Positions 50,377 through 58,238 of a stretch of 64,000 bases of DNA are shown here, piece after piece. The notes under the pieces were generated by a model. The model made no database searches, was not told the origin of the DNA, and saw nothing but the letters and a program-made list of their open reading frames with translations. Every line of letters starts with the position of its first letter. The stretch's first letter is position 1. A program made the position numbers and the translations under genes. Origin of the DNA: CAZBMD01 sp964493325 (GTDB lineage Bacteria > Babelota > Babeliae > Babelales > RVW-14); assembly GCA_964493325.1 (NCBI GenBank), contig CAZBMD010000006.1, forward strand, positions 1-64,000, read 5' to 3'.

Positions 50377-51952
50377 TCAGATTTCGTGATAGGTTGTGAT
50401 CTAGGTCGATGACGACGATTCGATGATTGTTTGTATCGGTAATGTATAAAAGATTATCAATTTTGATGACTCCATTTGGTTCATTGAGCTGTGTTTCATT
50501 CAACATGCCGATGGTATTTCCTGGTTTACCGTTGCCGCACAGTGTCGAAATAAGATTTGTTTTTAAATCAACCACTCGAATTGCATGATTGTATGAGTCT
50601 GCAATGTAGATGCCAGAATCATCTGCAAAAAGACCAAGAGGGTGTTGCAAGAGCGCTTGTGATAGTTTTCCATCCTTAAGTCCAAAGTCAAAAAGGCCTG
50701 ATCCAAGGAGAGTAGTGACTTTGTAATTTTTGAACATTCGGAGTGAGCTTGTTTCTGCATCTACAAAAAAGAGTCCCTCGTTGTGAGCTGAAAGTCCGCT
50801 TGGTTGTGCAAGTGTGCAGCGGGGGAGCATGCCATCAACGATGGATTCAATACCATTGCCGGCAAGAAGGCGCAATCTATTTTTTTCGGGTTCATAAATC
50901 CAAAGCTGGTGTACGCCTGCCATTGCAATAGTCAGATACTTGGATGATGGAAAAAACGCCAGATCCCACGGTGAAGCGAGTGCTGTATTAAGCGGCCCCT
51001 TGCCATTTTTTGGATTGGCCTTTCCTCGCTCACCTGTTCCGGCGATTGTTGATACCGTGCCAGTTGCAAAATTGATACTACGTAGTCGATGATTTGCCGT
51101 GTCTGCAACATATAAAATTTGCTTTTCACTATCCCAAGCCAGGCCTTGGGGGCTATTAAATTGAGAATCTTCAAGAGATCCATCTAAAAAGCCCTTTATG
51201 CCCGATCCTATAGTTTTGACCAAAGATCCGTCAGGACGGAGGACAAGAATCTGGTTATTGCCGCTGTTGCTGACAAAAAGTGCCGCTTTATTATCAAAAT
51301 TCTTGGTATGAATAATCTTGCCGGGGAATCGTAACACTTGTTTACTTTCTTGATTTTCAAGCAAATTGGGCAATTTTGACGTGATGGCATGAGGATAAGC
51401 GCTGATGAGTTGCTCGATGTCTTTTGCTAGTTTTTCGCGGTTGCCTTCTTCGCTGTAGCGGGAGTATACCTGTCCATCTGGGGATAGCAGTATGAGTGTT
51501 GGCCATGAGTGCACGTCAAACGCATTCCATATTTTAAAATCATGATCGTTGATAATTGGGTGCTTGATGCCATAGCGCTGTACAGCTGCGGCAATATTTT
51601 CAGGGCTCTTTTCGTTCATAAATTTTGCGGAATGAACACCGATAACTGTTAAGGCTGGTCCAAATTGATCTTCAAGAGCCTGCAGTTCAGGGATGGTCTG
51701 CAGGCAATTAATGCAACAAAAGGTCCAAAAATCGAGCAAAATAATGCGGTTGGCAAGTTCTTGAGGTGTTGATGGTTGCGATGCATTAAGCCATTCTTGA
51801 GATCTTGTTAGGCTTTTTATAGCAAATGGAGTAGTTGAAAGAGCTTTAGATGCTTCTTTTGTGTCTGTTTTTTTTAAAAAATGTTTTGAGGTAAAGATAG
51901 CAAGTAAAAGGCAAAGAGCAGCTATGCCCATAAAAATAACATTGAGCTTCAT
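50366..51952 (-). CDS. membrane-anchored thioredoxin-like/NHL-repeat protein (NHLRC2-like)
   Basis: 528 residues. An N-terminal membrane anchor or signal (residues 5-20) is followed by a TlpA-like thioredoxin domain with the redox motif CCINC (Cys80 and Cys83) in LLDFWTFCCINCLQTIPELQ. NHL beta-propeller repeats then run from about residue 215 to the end, for example NSPQGLAWDSEKQILYVADT then ANHRLRSI, and HPLGLFADDSGIYIADSYNH. This is the layout of animal NHLRC2 and its bacterial relatives. It probably acts in periplasmic disulfide chemistry, with the propeller binding a partner (inference). GGGAGAG precedes the ATG by 6 bases. Confidence 0.9.
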   Translation of the reverse strand: MKLNVIFMGIAALCLLLAIFTSKHFLKKTDTKEASKALSTTPFAIKSLTRSQEWLNASQPSTPQELANRIILLDFWTFCCINCLQTIPELQALEDQFGPALTVIGVHSAKFMNEKSPENIAAAVQRYGIKHPIINDHDFKIWNAFDVHSWPTLILLSPDGQVYSRYSEEGNREKLAKDIEQLISAYPHAITSKLPNLLENQESKQVLRFPGKIIHTKNFDNKAALFVSNSGNNQILVLRPDGSLVKTIGSGIKGFLDGSLEDSQFNSPQGLAWDSEKQILYVADTANHRLRSINFATGTVSTIAGTGERGKANPKNGKGPLNTALASPWDLAFFPSSKYLTIAMAGVHQLWIYEPEKNRLRLLAGNGIESIVDGMLPRCTLAQPSGLSAHNEGLFFVDAETSSLRMFKNYKVTTLLGSGLFDFGLKDGKLSQALLQHPLGLFADDSGIYIADSYNHAIRVVDLKTNLISTLCGNGKPGNTIGMLNETQLNEPNGVIKIDNLLYITDTNNHRIVVIDLDHNLSRNLIIH

Positions 51953-52035
51953 GTGTTACTCTCCCGGTTACGCAAAGGATTATCTTTACAAAAAATGTAA
52001 CGAAGAAGTGCGAGCGGGTCAATGGGGCAGGCAAG

Positions 52036-52064
52036 AAAAAACCCCCGACAGAGTCAGGGGTTTT
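52036..52064 (-). terminator. intrinsic terminator of rplU
   Basis: AAAACCCC and GGGGTTTT arms, with an inner GAC/GTC pair, form a hairpin (52038-52064) that on the minus strand ends in TTTTTTC. It begins about 30 bases after the rplU stop and lies upstream of the next minus-strand gene. Confidence 0.88.
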
Positions 52065-52095
52065 AATCTTTTAGCGAAAAAGGTCGAGCTTCGAT

Positions 52096-52434
52096 TTAGA
52101 TGCTCTCGATACGTACAACCGTAATTGGCTGACGATGTCCCTTTTTTACTTTGTATTTTTTACGACGTTTGTGCTTAAATACAATAATTTTTGGACCGCG
52201 CATCTGCTTGACAATACTTGCTTGAACGGCAGCGCCTGGTACATGAGGTTGACCAAAGTCATAAGCGTCTTCGCCTGTTTTCTTGAAAAGAACTTCAGAG
52301 AAACTGAGCTTGTCGCCGCTATTGCCTTCAATTTTTTCTATTGCAAGAGTCTTGCCTGGGATTGCTTGGTATTGCTTACCCCCGGTTTGAATAATTGCAT
52401 ATGCTTCAAAGTGTGGTTTTTGTCCGCGCTCCAT
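52096..52434 (-). CDS. rplU: 50S ribosomal protein L21
   Basis: 112 residues, slightly longer than usual because of an N-terminal ERGQKPHFE extension before the family start AYAIIQTGGKQYQA. The C-terminus has the basic RNA-binding IIVFKHKRRKKYKVKKGHRQ followed by PITVVRIESI. L21 binds 23S rRNA. The usual partner rpmA (L27) does not follow; a terminator does, so the gene is transcribed alone. AAAGG precedes the ATG by about 10 bases; a weaker internal start near the family N-terminus is not excluded. Confidence 0.96.
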   Translation of the reverse strand: MERGQKPHFEAYAIIQTGGKQYQAIPGKTLAIEKIEGNSGDKLSFSEVLFKKTGEDAYDFGQPHVPGAAVQASIVKQMRGPKIIVFKHKRRKKYKVKKGHRQPITVVRIESI

Positions 52435-52585
52435 AATGATTAGGCCTTTCAGATCGGCAATGCCAAAACTTAAACTGAACTGGTGCTTATTTTCTTAATT
52501 TACTAATAACTAGAAGTAGTGTAACAAAGCTCATTTTTATGTCTAGTGGCCTTGATAAAACCTACTATTTTATTCATTTTTTTTA

Positions 52586-53431
52586 TTAAAATGGTAGAGG
52601 TTGTCCAGCTAATTTTTCATAGACCGGAGCGATCCTCTTTTTAAAAGATACATCGAGCGAATCAAAGACCGGAGCTAAAACCTTTATATAGCCTTGATCG
52701 ACAAGCTTTTTATATAGTTCACTTTTGATAAAATCATTAATTATCTGAATGTCTTGATTGCTCAAGTGTTCTGCAATTTTTAGCTCTATCACCATTGTGA
52801 TGTCATTGATGAGGTCATTAAAGACAGCCTTTAGTTCAGGGCTCAATTGTTTCTTGTGATCCAAGTTTGTAAGCAGTGGCTCTATTAAGCCGTATTGGCA
52901 CTTTTTGATCAAAGCTCTAATATTCTCTAAGTTGCTATTTTTGGCAGGAGTATTTACTTGAGTATTAGCTATTTGAGGTTTTATGGCTTTAAAGAAATTC
53001 ATTAATTTTTCTTTAAACTTAAGAAGCGCGTCAGCATGATGTTCATGTAATTCACTGTGCTCGAGTATATTCATAATAGTTGCTTCGTGCTTTGGTAGAA
53101 TATTCTCGCTGAGTTCTTTGATAACAGCAAAAAGAATATCGGGGCACTTCGCCATAATTGGCTCTAAACGGTTAATAAATCTTAACCATTCTTTATTTTC
53201 AATCAATGAACACTTAGCTTGCCAAGCAAGCATTAAAACTCCTTTTTTCAGGGAGCTTAGCTTTTTTGGGTCAAAAATACCGGCAGGGTTTGTACTAAGT
53301 TGGTTAAGAACTGCGTCATCTAGTGTTAATATGGCACTAAAACTTTCAATACTGAACATTGGTTGTACGTTACCAAGAAGCGATACTGTCATAAGAGCGC
53401 TGAGCGCAAGTTTGTGTAATTTTTTCATCAT
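52586..53431 (-). CDS. secreted protein of unknown function
   Basis: 281 residues from the ATG at 53431, five bases after GGAGG; ATGs at 53443 and 53428 are alternatives. The signal peptide (KKLHKLALSALMTVSLLGNVQP) is followed by Met. The mature chain is predicted all-helical, with Lys/Leu/Asn-rich helices (KFKEKLMNFFKAIKPQIANT) suggesting a helical-repeat protein. No known family. It stands alone between rplU and the nfo/pmm pair. Confidence 0.75.
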   Translation of the reverse strand: MMKKLHKLALSALMTVSLLGNVQPMFSIESFSAILTLDDAVLNQLSTNPAGIFDPKKLSSLKKGVLMLAWQAKCSLIENKEWLRFINRLEPIMAKCPDILFAVIKELSENILPKHEATIMNILEHSELHEHHADALLKFKEKLMNFFKAIKPQIANTQVNTPAKNSNLENIRALIKKCQYGLIEPLLTNLDHKKQLSPELKAVFNDLINDITMVIELKIAEHLSNQDIQIINDFIKSELYKKLVDQGYIKVLAPVFDSLDVSFKKRIAPVYEKLAGQPLPF

Positions 53432-53618
53432 ATGATCCTCCATGAGATCTTAAGCAGTTGCATTTTTGAGTAGAATCTTCTAAAAACACCATGTTTTTGT
53501 TGTTTTTCTTAAAATCATGCAATTTGCAGATAATCTTTATTTTCTTACACGATAAGTCCAGTATACCCCACTGGCATTATTTCGCAAACGCTCTGCAGGT
53601 CGTTGGTTTTATGAGTCA

Positions 53619-54470
53619 CTATATGTTTTTAGTTTCTAACATGATTTTTCTCGCCTGATTTAGGTCGAAAAGCGAGCATTCTACGATTTTTGGTATCAAT
53701 GCAAGCTCTGGGTGCTGAAAAATTGATTTGAAAGGCTCTTTGCCAATAAGCCCTTGTCCTGGGGGAGCGTGCTGGTCTTTTTTGCTGCCCATAGGCTCAA
53801 TTGAGTCGTTGAGGTGAATGAGGTGAATATTGGCAAAACCGAGTGTTTTGCCAACTTCTCTTATAAAATCATCTACTTTATGCATGTTGTAGCCATAAGC
53901 GTGTGCATGGGCTGTATCCAGGCAAAAGCCTACTCGATCTTGCTTGTCAATAAGGGTTTTGATGGCGGCTAAGTCTTCAAATTTGCTGCCAATGGCCTTA
54001 TTGCCGTGCGCGGTATTTTCTAGCAGGATCTTGATATCAGGTATTGTTTCCATAACCTCATTTAAGAGCTTGGCTGCGGTATGGATGCCCAGGTTTCTGC
54101 TAGTGCTTTCATTTTCATGCTCTGGGTACCCTTTGGCTGACCCTGGGTGAAGAACAATTGCAGAGGCCTGGAGCTGGCTTGCTAGGGTCATTTCTTGAAT
54201 AAGCAGCGATTTTGAGACTTCGTAGCTTTTTTCGCTGCCGGTGGCGGGGTTAATCCAGTAAGAACTATGGATAAAAACCCCCTTAAAATGGTTTCGAAGG
54301 GCAGAAAGGGTTGATCTTTCTTCGTCCGAGAGCGTAATATATTTATTCTGATTCTTCGGGTTTGTGAGGAAAAATTGAAAATGAGGTATTGCCAAGTCTT
54401 GTGCATCCCTAAAGAGGGCTACAAGGTCTGTGTTAATGCGTAGATGCAGTCCAACTTGGTTAGATTCCAA
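53619..54470 (-). CDS. nfo: endonuclease IV (AP endonuclease)
   Basis: 283 residues from a TTG at 54470 with AAAGGA six bases upstream, inside the end of the phosphomannomutase gene (11-base overlap). It is a TIM-barrel zinc enzyme that cuts abasic sites in base-excision repair. Metal-binding and signature segments are FIHSSYWIN, IVLHPGS, ILLENTAHGNKAIGSKFEDL, VGFCLDTAHAHAYGY and IHLIHLNDSIEPMGSKKDQH, followed by APPGQGLIGKEPF. The His and Glu ligands in these motifs are present. Length is normal for the family. Confidence 0.96.
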   Translation of the reverse strand: MESNQVGLHLRINTDLVALFRDAQDLAIPHFQFFLTNPKNQNKYITLSDEERSTLSALRNHFKGVFIHSSYWINPATGSEKSYEVSKSLLIQEMTLASQLQASAIVLHPGSAKGYPEHENESTSRNLGIHTAAKLLNEVMETIPDIKILLENTAHGNKAIGSKFEDLAAIKTLIDKQDRVGFCLDTAHAHAYGYNMHKVDDFIREVGKTLGFANIHLIHLNDSIEPMGSKKDQHAPPGQGLIGKEPFKSIFQHPELALIPKIVECSLFDLNQARKIMLETKNI

Positions 54471-55863
54471 TTTTTTCCTTTAATTCGGCAGGGTTGAAAA
54501 ATGGCACAAGTATATCATAAAAATCATTTTTGACCCGAATTAACCCCTCAGGAGAATTGGATTCAAAGCGTAGCGATACAACTGGTTGAGTATTTGAGGC
54601 TCTAACAAGTCCCCAGCCATAACTCATCTCTGCTCGTATGCCATCAATGCTGATGATCTCTGCATCTTTGCGATCAACAAATATTTTTCTGACAGCATTG
54701 ACGATAATGCCCTTTTCTTCTTCATTGCGGCAGCCAATACGTATTTCGGGCGAACTTTCTTTGTGAGGAAAGATTGAGAGCAGTGATTCGAGCGATTTTT
54801 GTGTTTTATCTAAAATGTCTAGGAGCCTGCAGCCTGCGTAAATGCCGTCATCATAGCCAAAATAGCGATCTTTGAAGAAAAAGTGGCAGCTTAGCTCGCC
54901 AGCAAGGAGCGCCTCGTGCGTTATCATAGCCTCTTTTATGAGCGAATGACCCGACGGAGAAAGATGATAGGTTGCTTTCCAGGTGGTTAAAAGTTCAAAA
55001 AGAGAAGACGAACTTTTGATGTCACATACAATCGCTGCATGAGGACTTTGTTGTAAAACATCTTGTGCAAAAAGAGCCAAAAGCTTGTCACCCGCAACAA
55101 GCACTCCAGACTTAGTCATTGGGCTCATGCGGTCGCAGTCGCCGTCAAGCCCTATTCCGACTTGCAACGAGCTGTTATCGGTAAGCGCTTGTTGGACAAA
55201 AGTCATATTTTCAGCAACTGTTGGGTCTGCCTCATGGTTTGGAAAGGTTCCATCAAGTTCTGTAAAGAGCAACTGAACGTTTTTCCAGCCCATTGCCTTG
55301 ACAAGGCGAGGGAAGACAAGGCCTCCGGGGGCATTTCCACAATCAATGACAGCGTTTATCGTTTTATTTTTTAGGTCAGAGAAATGGTCAACAAGATATG
55401 CAATATATTCGGTGAGTGCGTCATGCTGTATAACCCGTCCGCAAGAATCTTTCAGGGGTGTTAAAAATTTTTTTGATTCAAAAATCTGCCTGATGTCCTG
55501 AATATGAGCACCCCATGCACCCCAAATCTTGATGCCATTATATTCTTTGGGGTTATGCGAGGCTGTAATTTGCAAACCATGAGCTTCTGGGAGGGTTTTT
55601 ACAGCAAAATAAAGCGTTGGGGTGGGCACAACGTCGATATCAATAACGTCAAAGCCAAGGTTGATAGCCGCGCGCACAAGCTCGGTATGAATGTCTGAAG
55701 AATGTGTTCGTCCGTCCCTGCCAATAATAACGCGGGTTATGTCGGGATATCGACCATGAAGATGAGTGAGAATTGCTTTGCCAAGGTCATAGACTTCAGA
55801 AACAATCAGTTCATTGTTAACGATGCCGCGGATATCATATTCACGAAATATATTGCTTTTCAT
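54460..55863 (-). CDS. phosphomannomutase / phosphoglucomutase
   Basis: 467 residues, alpha-D-phosphohexomutase family. The N-terminus is FREYDIRGIVNNEL. The catalytic phospho-Ser lies in LQITASHNPKEYNGIKIWG, the metal loop is GIGLDGDCDRM, the sugar-binding loop LLAGELSCHFFFKDRY, and the phosphate-binding C-terminal motif is VRASNTQPVVSLRFES. It interconverts sugar 1- and 6-phosphates, feeding nucleotide-sugar synthesis for surface glycans. ManB/AlgC-type; mannose versus glucose preference is not decidable. AAAGGAGA precedes the ATG. It overlaps nfo by 11 bases. Confidence 0.96.
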   Translation of the reverse strand: MKSNIFREYDIRGIVNNELIVSEVYDLGKAILTHLHGRYPDITRVIIGRDGRTHSSDIHTELVRAAINLGFDVIDIDVVPTPTLYFAVKTLPEAHGLQITASHNPKEYNGIKIWGAWGAHIQDIRQIFESKKFLTPLKDSCGRVIQHDALTEYIAYLVDHFSDLKNKTINAVIDCGNAPGGLVFPRLVKAMGWKNVQLLFTELDGTFPNHEADPTVAENMTFVQQALTDNSSLQVGIGLDGDCDRMSPMTKSGVLVAGDKLLALFAQDVLQQSPHAAIVCDIKSSSSLFELLTTWKATYHLSPSGHSLIKEAMITHEALLAGELSCHFFFKDRYFGYDDGIYAGCRLLDILDKTQKSLESLLSIFPHKESSPEIRIGCRNEEEKGIIVNAVRKIFVDRKDAEIISIDGIRAEMSYGWGLVRASNTQPVVSLRFESNSPEGLIRVKNDFYDILVPFFNPAELKEKIGI

Positions 55864-55918
55864 TAAATCTCCTTTTATGAAACACGAAAATGCTCATAAA
55901 ATGAGTGTACGCTGCCCC

Positions 55919-57385
55919 TTATTTTTTGTCTTCATTTTTTGTTTCATCGTTATCCAAGACTTTTGCTTTGACGTCTTTTGCAACTTTGCCGGTAAGTTTT
56001 GCCAGTGAATTATAGCTACTGACAATGGATTCTTGGGCGTAGCTTGTTGCCTGTTCAACCGTGTCTAAAAAGGCTGCAAAAAGATCTTGAGCTTTTCGCT
56101 TCCAGATGCCACTTTTTTCTTCAATATTAACTGGTTGCGTAACATTTTTTTGTAGCTCAGGATTTTTGCTGAGTTGCTGTTGTAATGTTTGCGATTTCTC
56201 TTTGACGTCGCCGAACATTTTTTTAACAGCAAGTTTTTGTGCATCAAGTTTTTGAACAATATCGTCCATTGATGCGATGCTTGCTTGTACATCGGCTGAT
56301 AATGCAACCAGATTTTTAGGCGTAGCGCTATCGATTGCAGGAGTTGCAGTTGGCGCTGTGGCTATCGGAGAGCTAGGGACTTTTTTTTTAAGCCCTTCGT
56401 CCGTGATGACAGAGGCCTCAAGGCCTATGTTTGGATTTGAAGGAGCAATCATTTCTTTTATGCCAGAAAAAATTGAAATAATAAGATTTATAGCTCCAGA
56501 GACAAGGTCCGCTATTTTGCTAAAAATGTGATGAATAAGTGATTTAGGTTGATGAACAGCATGTCTTCTGGTTGGTAATTTTGTGCCTTCTGAGGTAGTG
56601 GCTGGTATTGCTAGAGGTCCTTGTGCTGTTGGTGTAATTGCTGCAGGAGGAACAGTTACTGCTGGGGCTGGAGTACTCATTTCAAGGACTTTGATTTGAT
56701 TTTGGATAGAAGTCATATGGTTTTGAATGTCATTGACCGTTTTGCTAAAACCTTGTGAGACCTTGGTTTCGATCTCGAGCTGAGAATTTTTTATGTTTTT
56801 AAGGCTTTGATGAATTTTTTCAATAGATGCTTGCGCCAGTGTATCATCGCCTTTGCCGAGTAATTCAAAACTTAATTTTTTTGCTGAGGCTATGTCTTTT
56901 TGAGCTTGAATAAGTCTGGTATCAATTTCGCTTAGTTGTGATTTTAACGTGTCTTTAAGCCGCGCTACTGTTTCTATTTCAGTAACAATTAGATCAAGAT
57001 TTTTCTTATTGGTATCAATTGGGGCTGCTGTGGCCGGTAGTGGCGCTGGAACTGGAGCTGGTAATGGTGCAGGCAAAGGCTGAACTGTAGGGGCTGGCAG
57101 AGGAAGTGGCATGGGGACACTCGTGGGCGCTGCAGGAGTTGTAGGAGCTGGAAGAGCTAACGCTTGTGGAGCAAGAGGGTCTGGTTGTGGAGGAGTTATT
57201 GGTGGCAGTGGCGGTAGGGCAAGTGGATCGGGAGTGCTTGCGGCAGTTGGCATAGCAGGGATTGCTGCAAGGTCTGGGAGAGGTGCTGGACTTGGTGTTA
57301 ATTCTGGCATTGTAGGCATTGAAAATGCAGGGTGAGCGAAATATTGGAATACGATGACCATGCATAGCTGCATCAATTTTTTCAT
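55919..57385 (-). CDS. secreted proline-rich coiled-coil protein 1
   Basis: 488 residues from the ATG at 57385, seven bases after AAGGAGA. The signal peptide (KKLMQLCMVIVFQYFAHPAFS) leads a Pro/Ala/Leu-rich region (residues 23-125; PLPAPLPAPVPAPLPA-type repeats). A coiled coil (about 128-225) and a Pro/Thr linker follow, then a short hydrophobic region (SGAINLIISIFSGIKEMI), a second coiled coil and a Lys/Asp-rich end. This layout is shared with the next two upstream genes. No enzyme domain seen. A cell-surface or periplasm-spanning structural role is plausible; the proline region may be rigid and extended. Confidence 0.8.
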   Translation of the reverse strand: MKKLMQLCMVIVFQYFAHPAFSMPTMPELTPSPAPLPDLAAIPAMPTAASTPDPLALPPLPPITPPQPDPLAPQALALPAPTTPAAPTSVPMPLPLPAPTVQPLPAPLPAPVPAPLPATAAPIDTNKKNLDLIVTEIETVARLKDTLKSQLSEIDTRLIQAQKDIASAKKLSFELLGKGDDTLAQASIEKIHQSLKNIKNSQLEIETKVSQGFSKTVNDIQNHMTSIQNQIKVLEMSTPAPAVTVPPAAITPTAQGPLAIPATTSEGTKLPTRRHAVHQPKSLIHHIFSKIADLVSGAINLIISIFSGIKEMIAPSNPNIGLEASVITDEGLKKKVPSSPIATAPTATPAIDSATPKNLVALSADVQASIASMDDIVQKLDAQKLAVKKMFGDVKEKSQTLQQQLSKNPELQKNVTQPVNIEEKSGIWKRKAQDLFAAFLDTVEQATSYAQESIVSSYNSLAKLTGKVAKDVKAKVLDNDETKNEDKK

Positions 57386-57436
57386 TATCATTCTCCTTTT
57401 TTTATTTCAATCTATTTTGTTTTTATAATCTGCTAT

Positions 57437-58096
57437 TCACCCTATTGGCGTCACTGAGGTGACTGGTAGGGGCATTATTGGCACCGGCTGAGGAAGCGTT
57501 GGTATCGATGGTGTTTCCATCTGCGTTAGAGGCGTGGTTTGGTTGGTAAGGCGTTGTGTAAGTTCCCCAACAATTTGTCCTGTTTTCTGAAGAAATGAGT
57601 CTATTTCAAGACATTTATTGGAGAGTGTTTGTGAATGCTCAGCTAATTTTTTTCTCATTTCGTCAAAAGATTGGTCCATCTCGGCGATAGACTTTTCTAC
57701 AGCATCAAAATTTTTTGAGGCAACGGGACCGGCTGGTTTTATTAAGCTTTCTTGCGCTTCATTAATCTGCAAAACATCTGGCCCTTGAAGGGGTGTGGGT
57801 GTAGGTATAGGTTCTGTTGAAGCGGGGGTAGGAGTAGTAATAGGTGTTGGAAGGGGTATAGGGGGCGTTATTGTTGGTGCCGGTGTTGTTCCCAGGGGCT
57901 TCATATCAAGAACTTGAGATGGTGCAGGGACAGCTGCTAAGGCGGGTTGTTCTGGGAGTGCTGCTGGTAGAGCTGCAATATCTGATGCTGGCATGTCTGT
58001 AGTTGGTAGCGCAAGCGGTTCGAGTTGCATAGGCTGTAGAACGGCCCAGTGGGCAGATGCCGCATAAAAAAATAAGAATAGTTTCAACAGATTCAT
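57437..58096 (-). CDS. secreted proline-rich coiled-coil protein 2, short form
   Basis: 219 residues. The signal peptide (NLLKLFLFFYAASAHWAVLQP) is followed by a Pro/Ala/Leu/Thr region (to about residue 115), one short coiled coil (AVEKSIAEMDQSFDEMRKKL and on to about 190) and a Pro-rich end (PQPVPIMPLPVTSV). It resembles a truncated version of its neighbours, lacking the second coiled coil. AAGGA precedes the ATG by five bases. Function unknown. Confidence 0.75.
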   Translation of the reverse strand: MNLLKLFLFFYAASAHWAVLQPMQLEPLALPTTDMPASDIAALPAALPEQPALAAVPAPSQVLDMKPLGTTPAPTITPPIPLPTPITTPTPASTEPIPTPTPLQGPDVLQINEAQESLIKPAGPVASKNFDAVEKSIAEMDQSFDEMRKKLAEHSQTLSNKCLEIDSFLQKTGQIVGELTQRLTNQTTPLTQMETPSIPTLPQPVPIMPLPVTSVTPIG

Positions 58097-58202
58097 AAGA
58101 TCCTTTTTTCTATATTTTCAAGAACTGGAGATGTTTACAGACTTAAAACGACAAGATAATTTACTGCCTGTTAAACCTCTTAAACTATGCTTTGATACTA
58201 TC

Positions 58203-58231
58203 AAGCAAAAAAATAAGAAATCAATTTCTTT
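58203..58231 (-). terminator. possible weak terminator after proline-rich gene 3
   Basis: AAGAAAT/ATTTCTT inverted repeat (58215-58230), AT-only, followed on the minus strand by ATTTTTTTGC. The stem is weak, so the call is tentative. Confidence 0.35.
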
Positions 58232-58238
58232 GAAAGAA

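Noticed and set aside
56977..57340. Plus-strand Gly-rich reading (GGVIGGSGGRASGSG) opposite the proline-rich gene.
   Set aside because: It is the antisense of Pro/Ala codons (CCN read as GGN), a compositional artefact; no start site or family.
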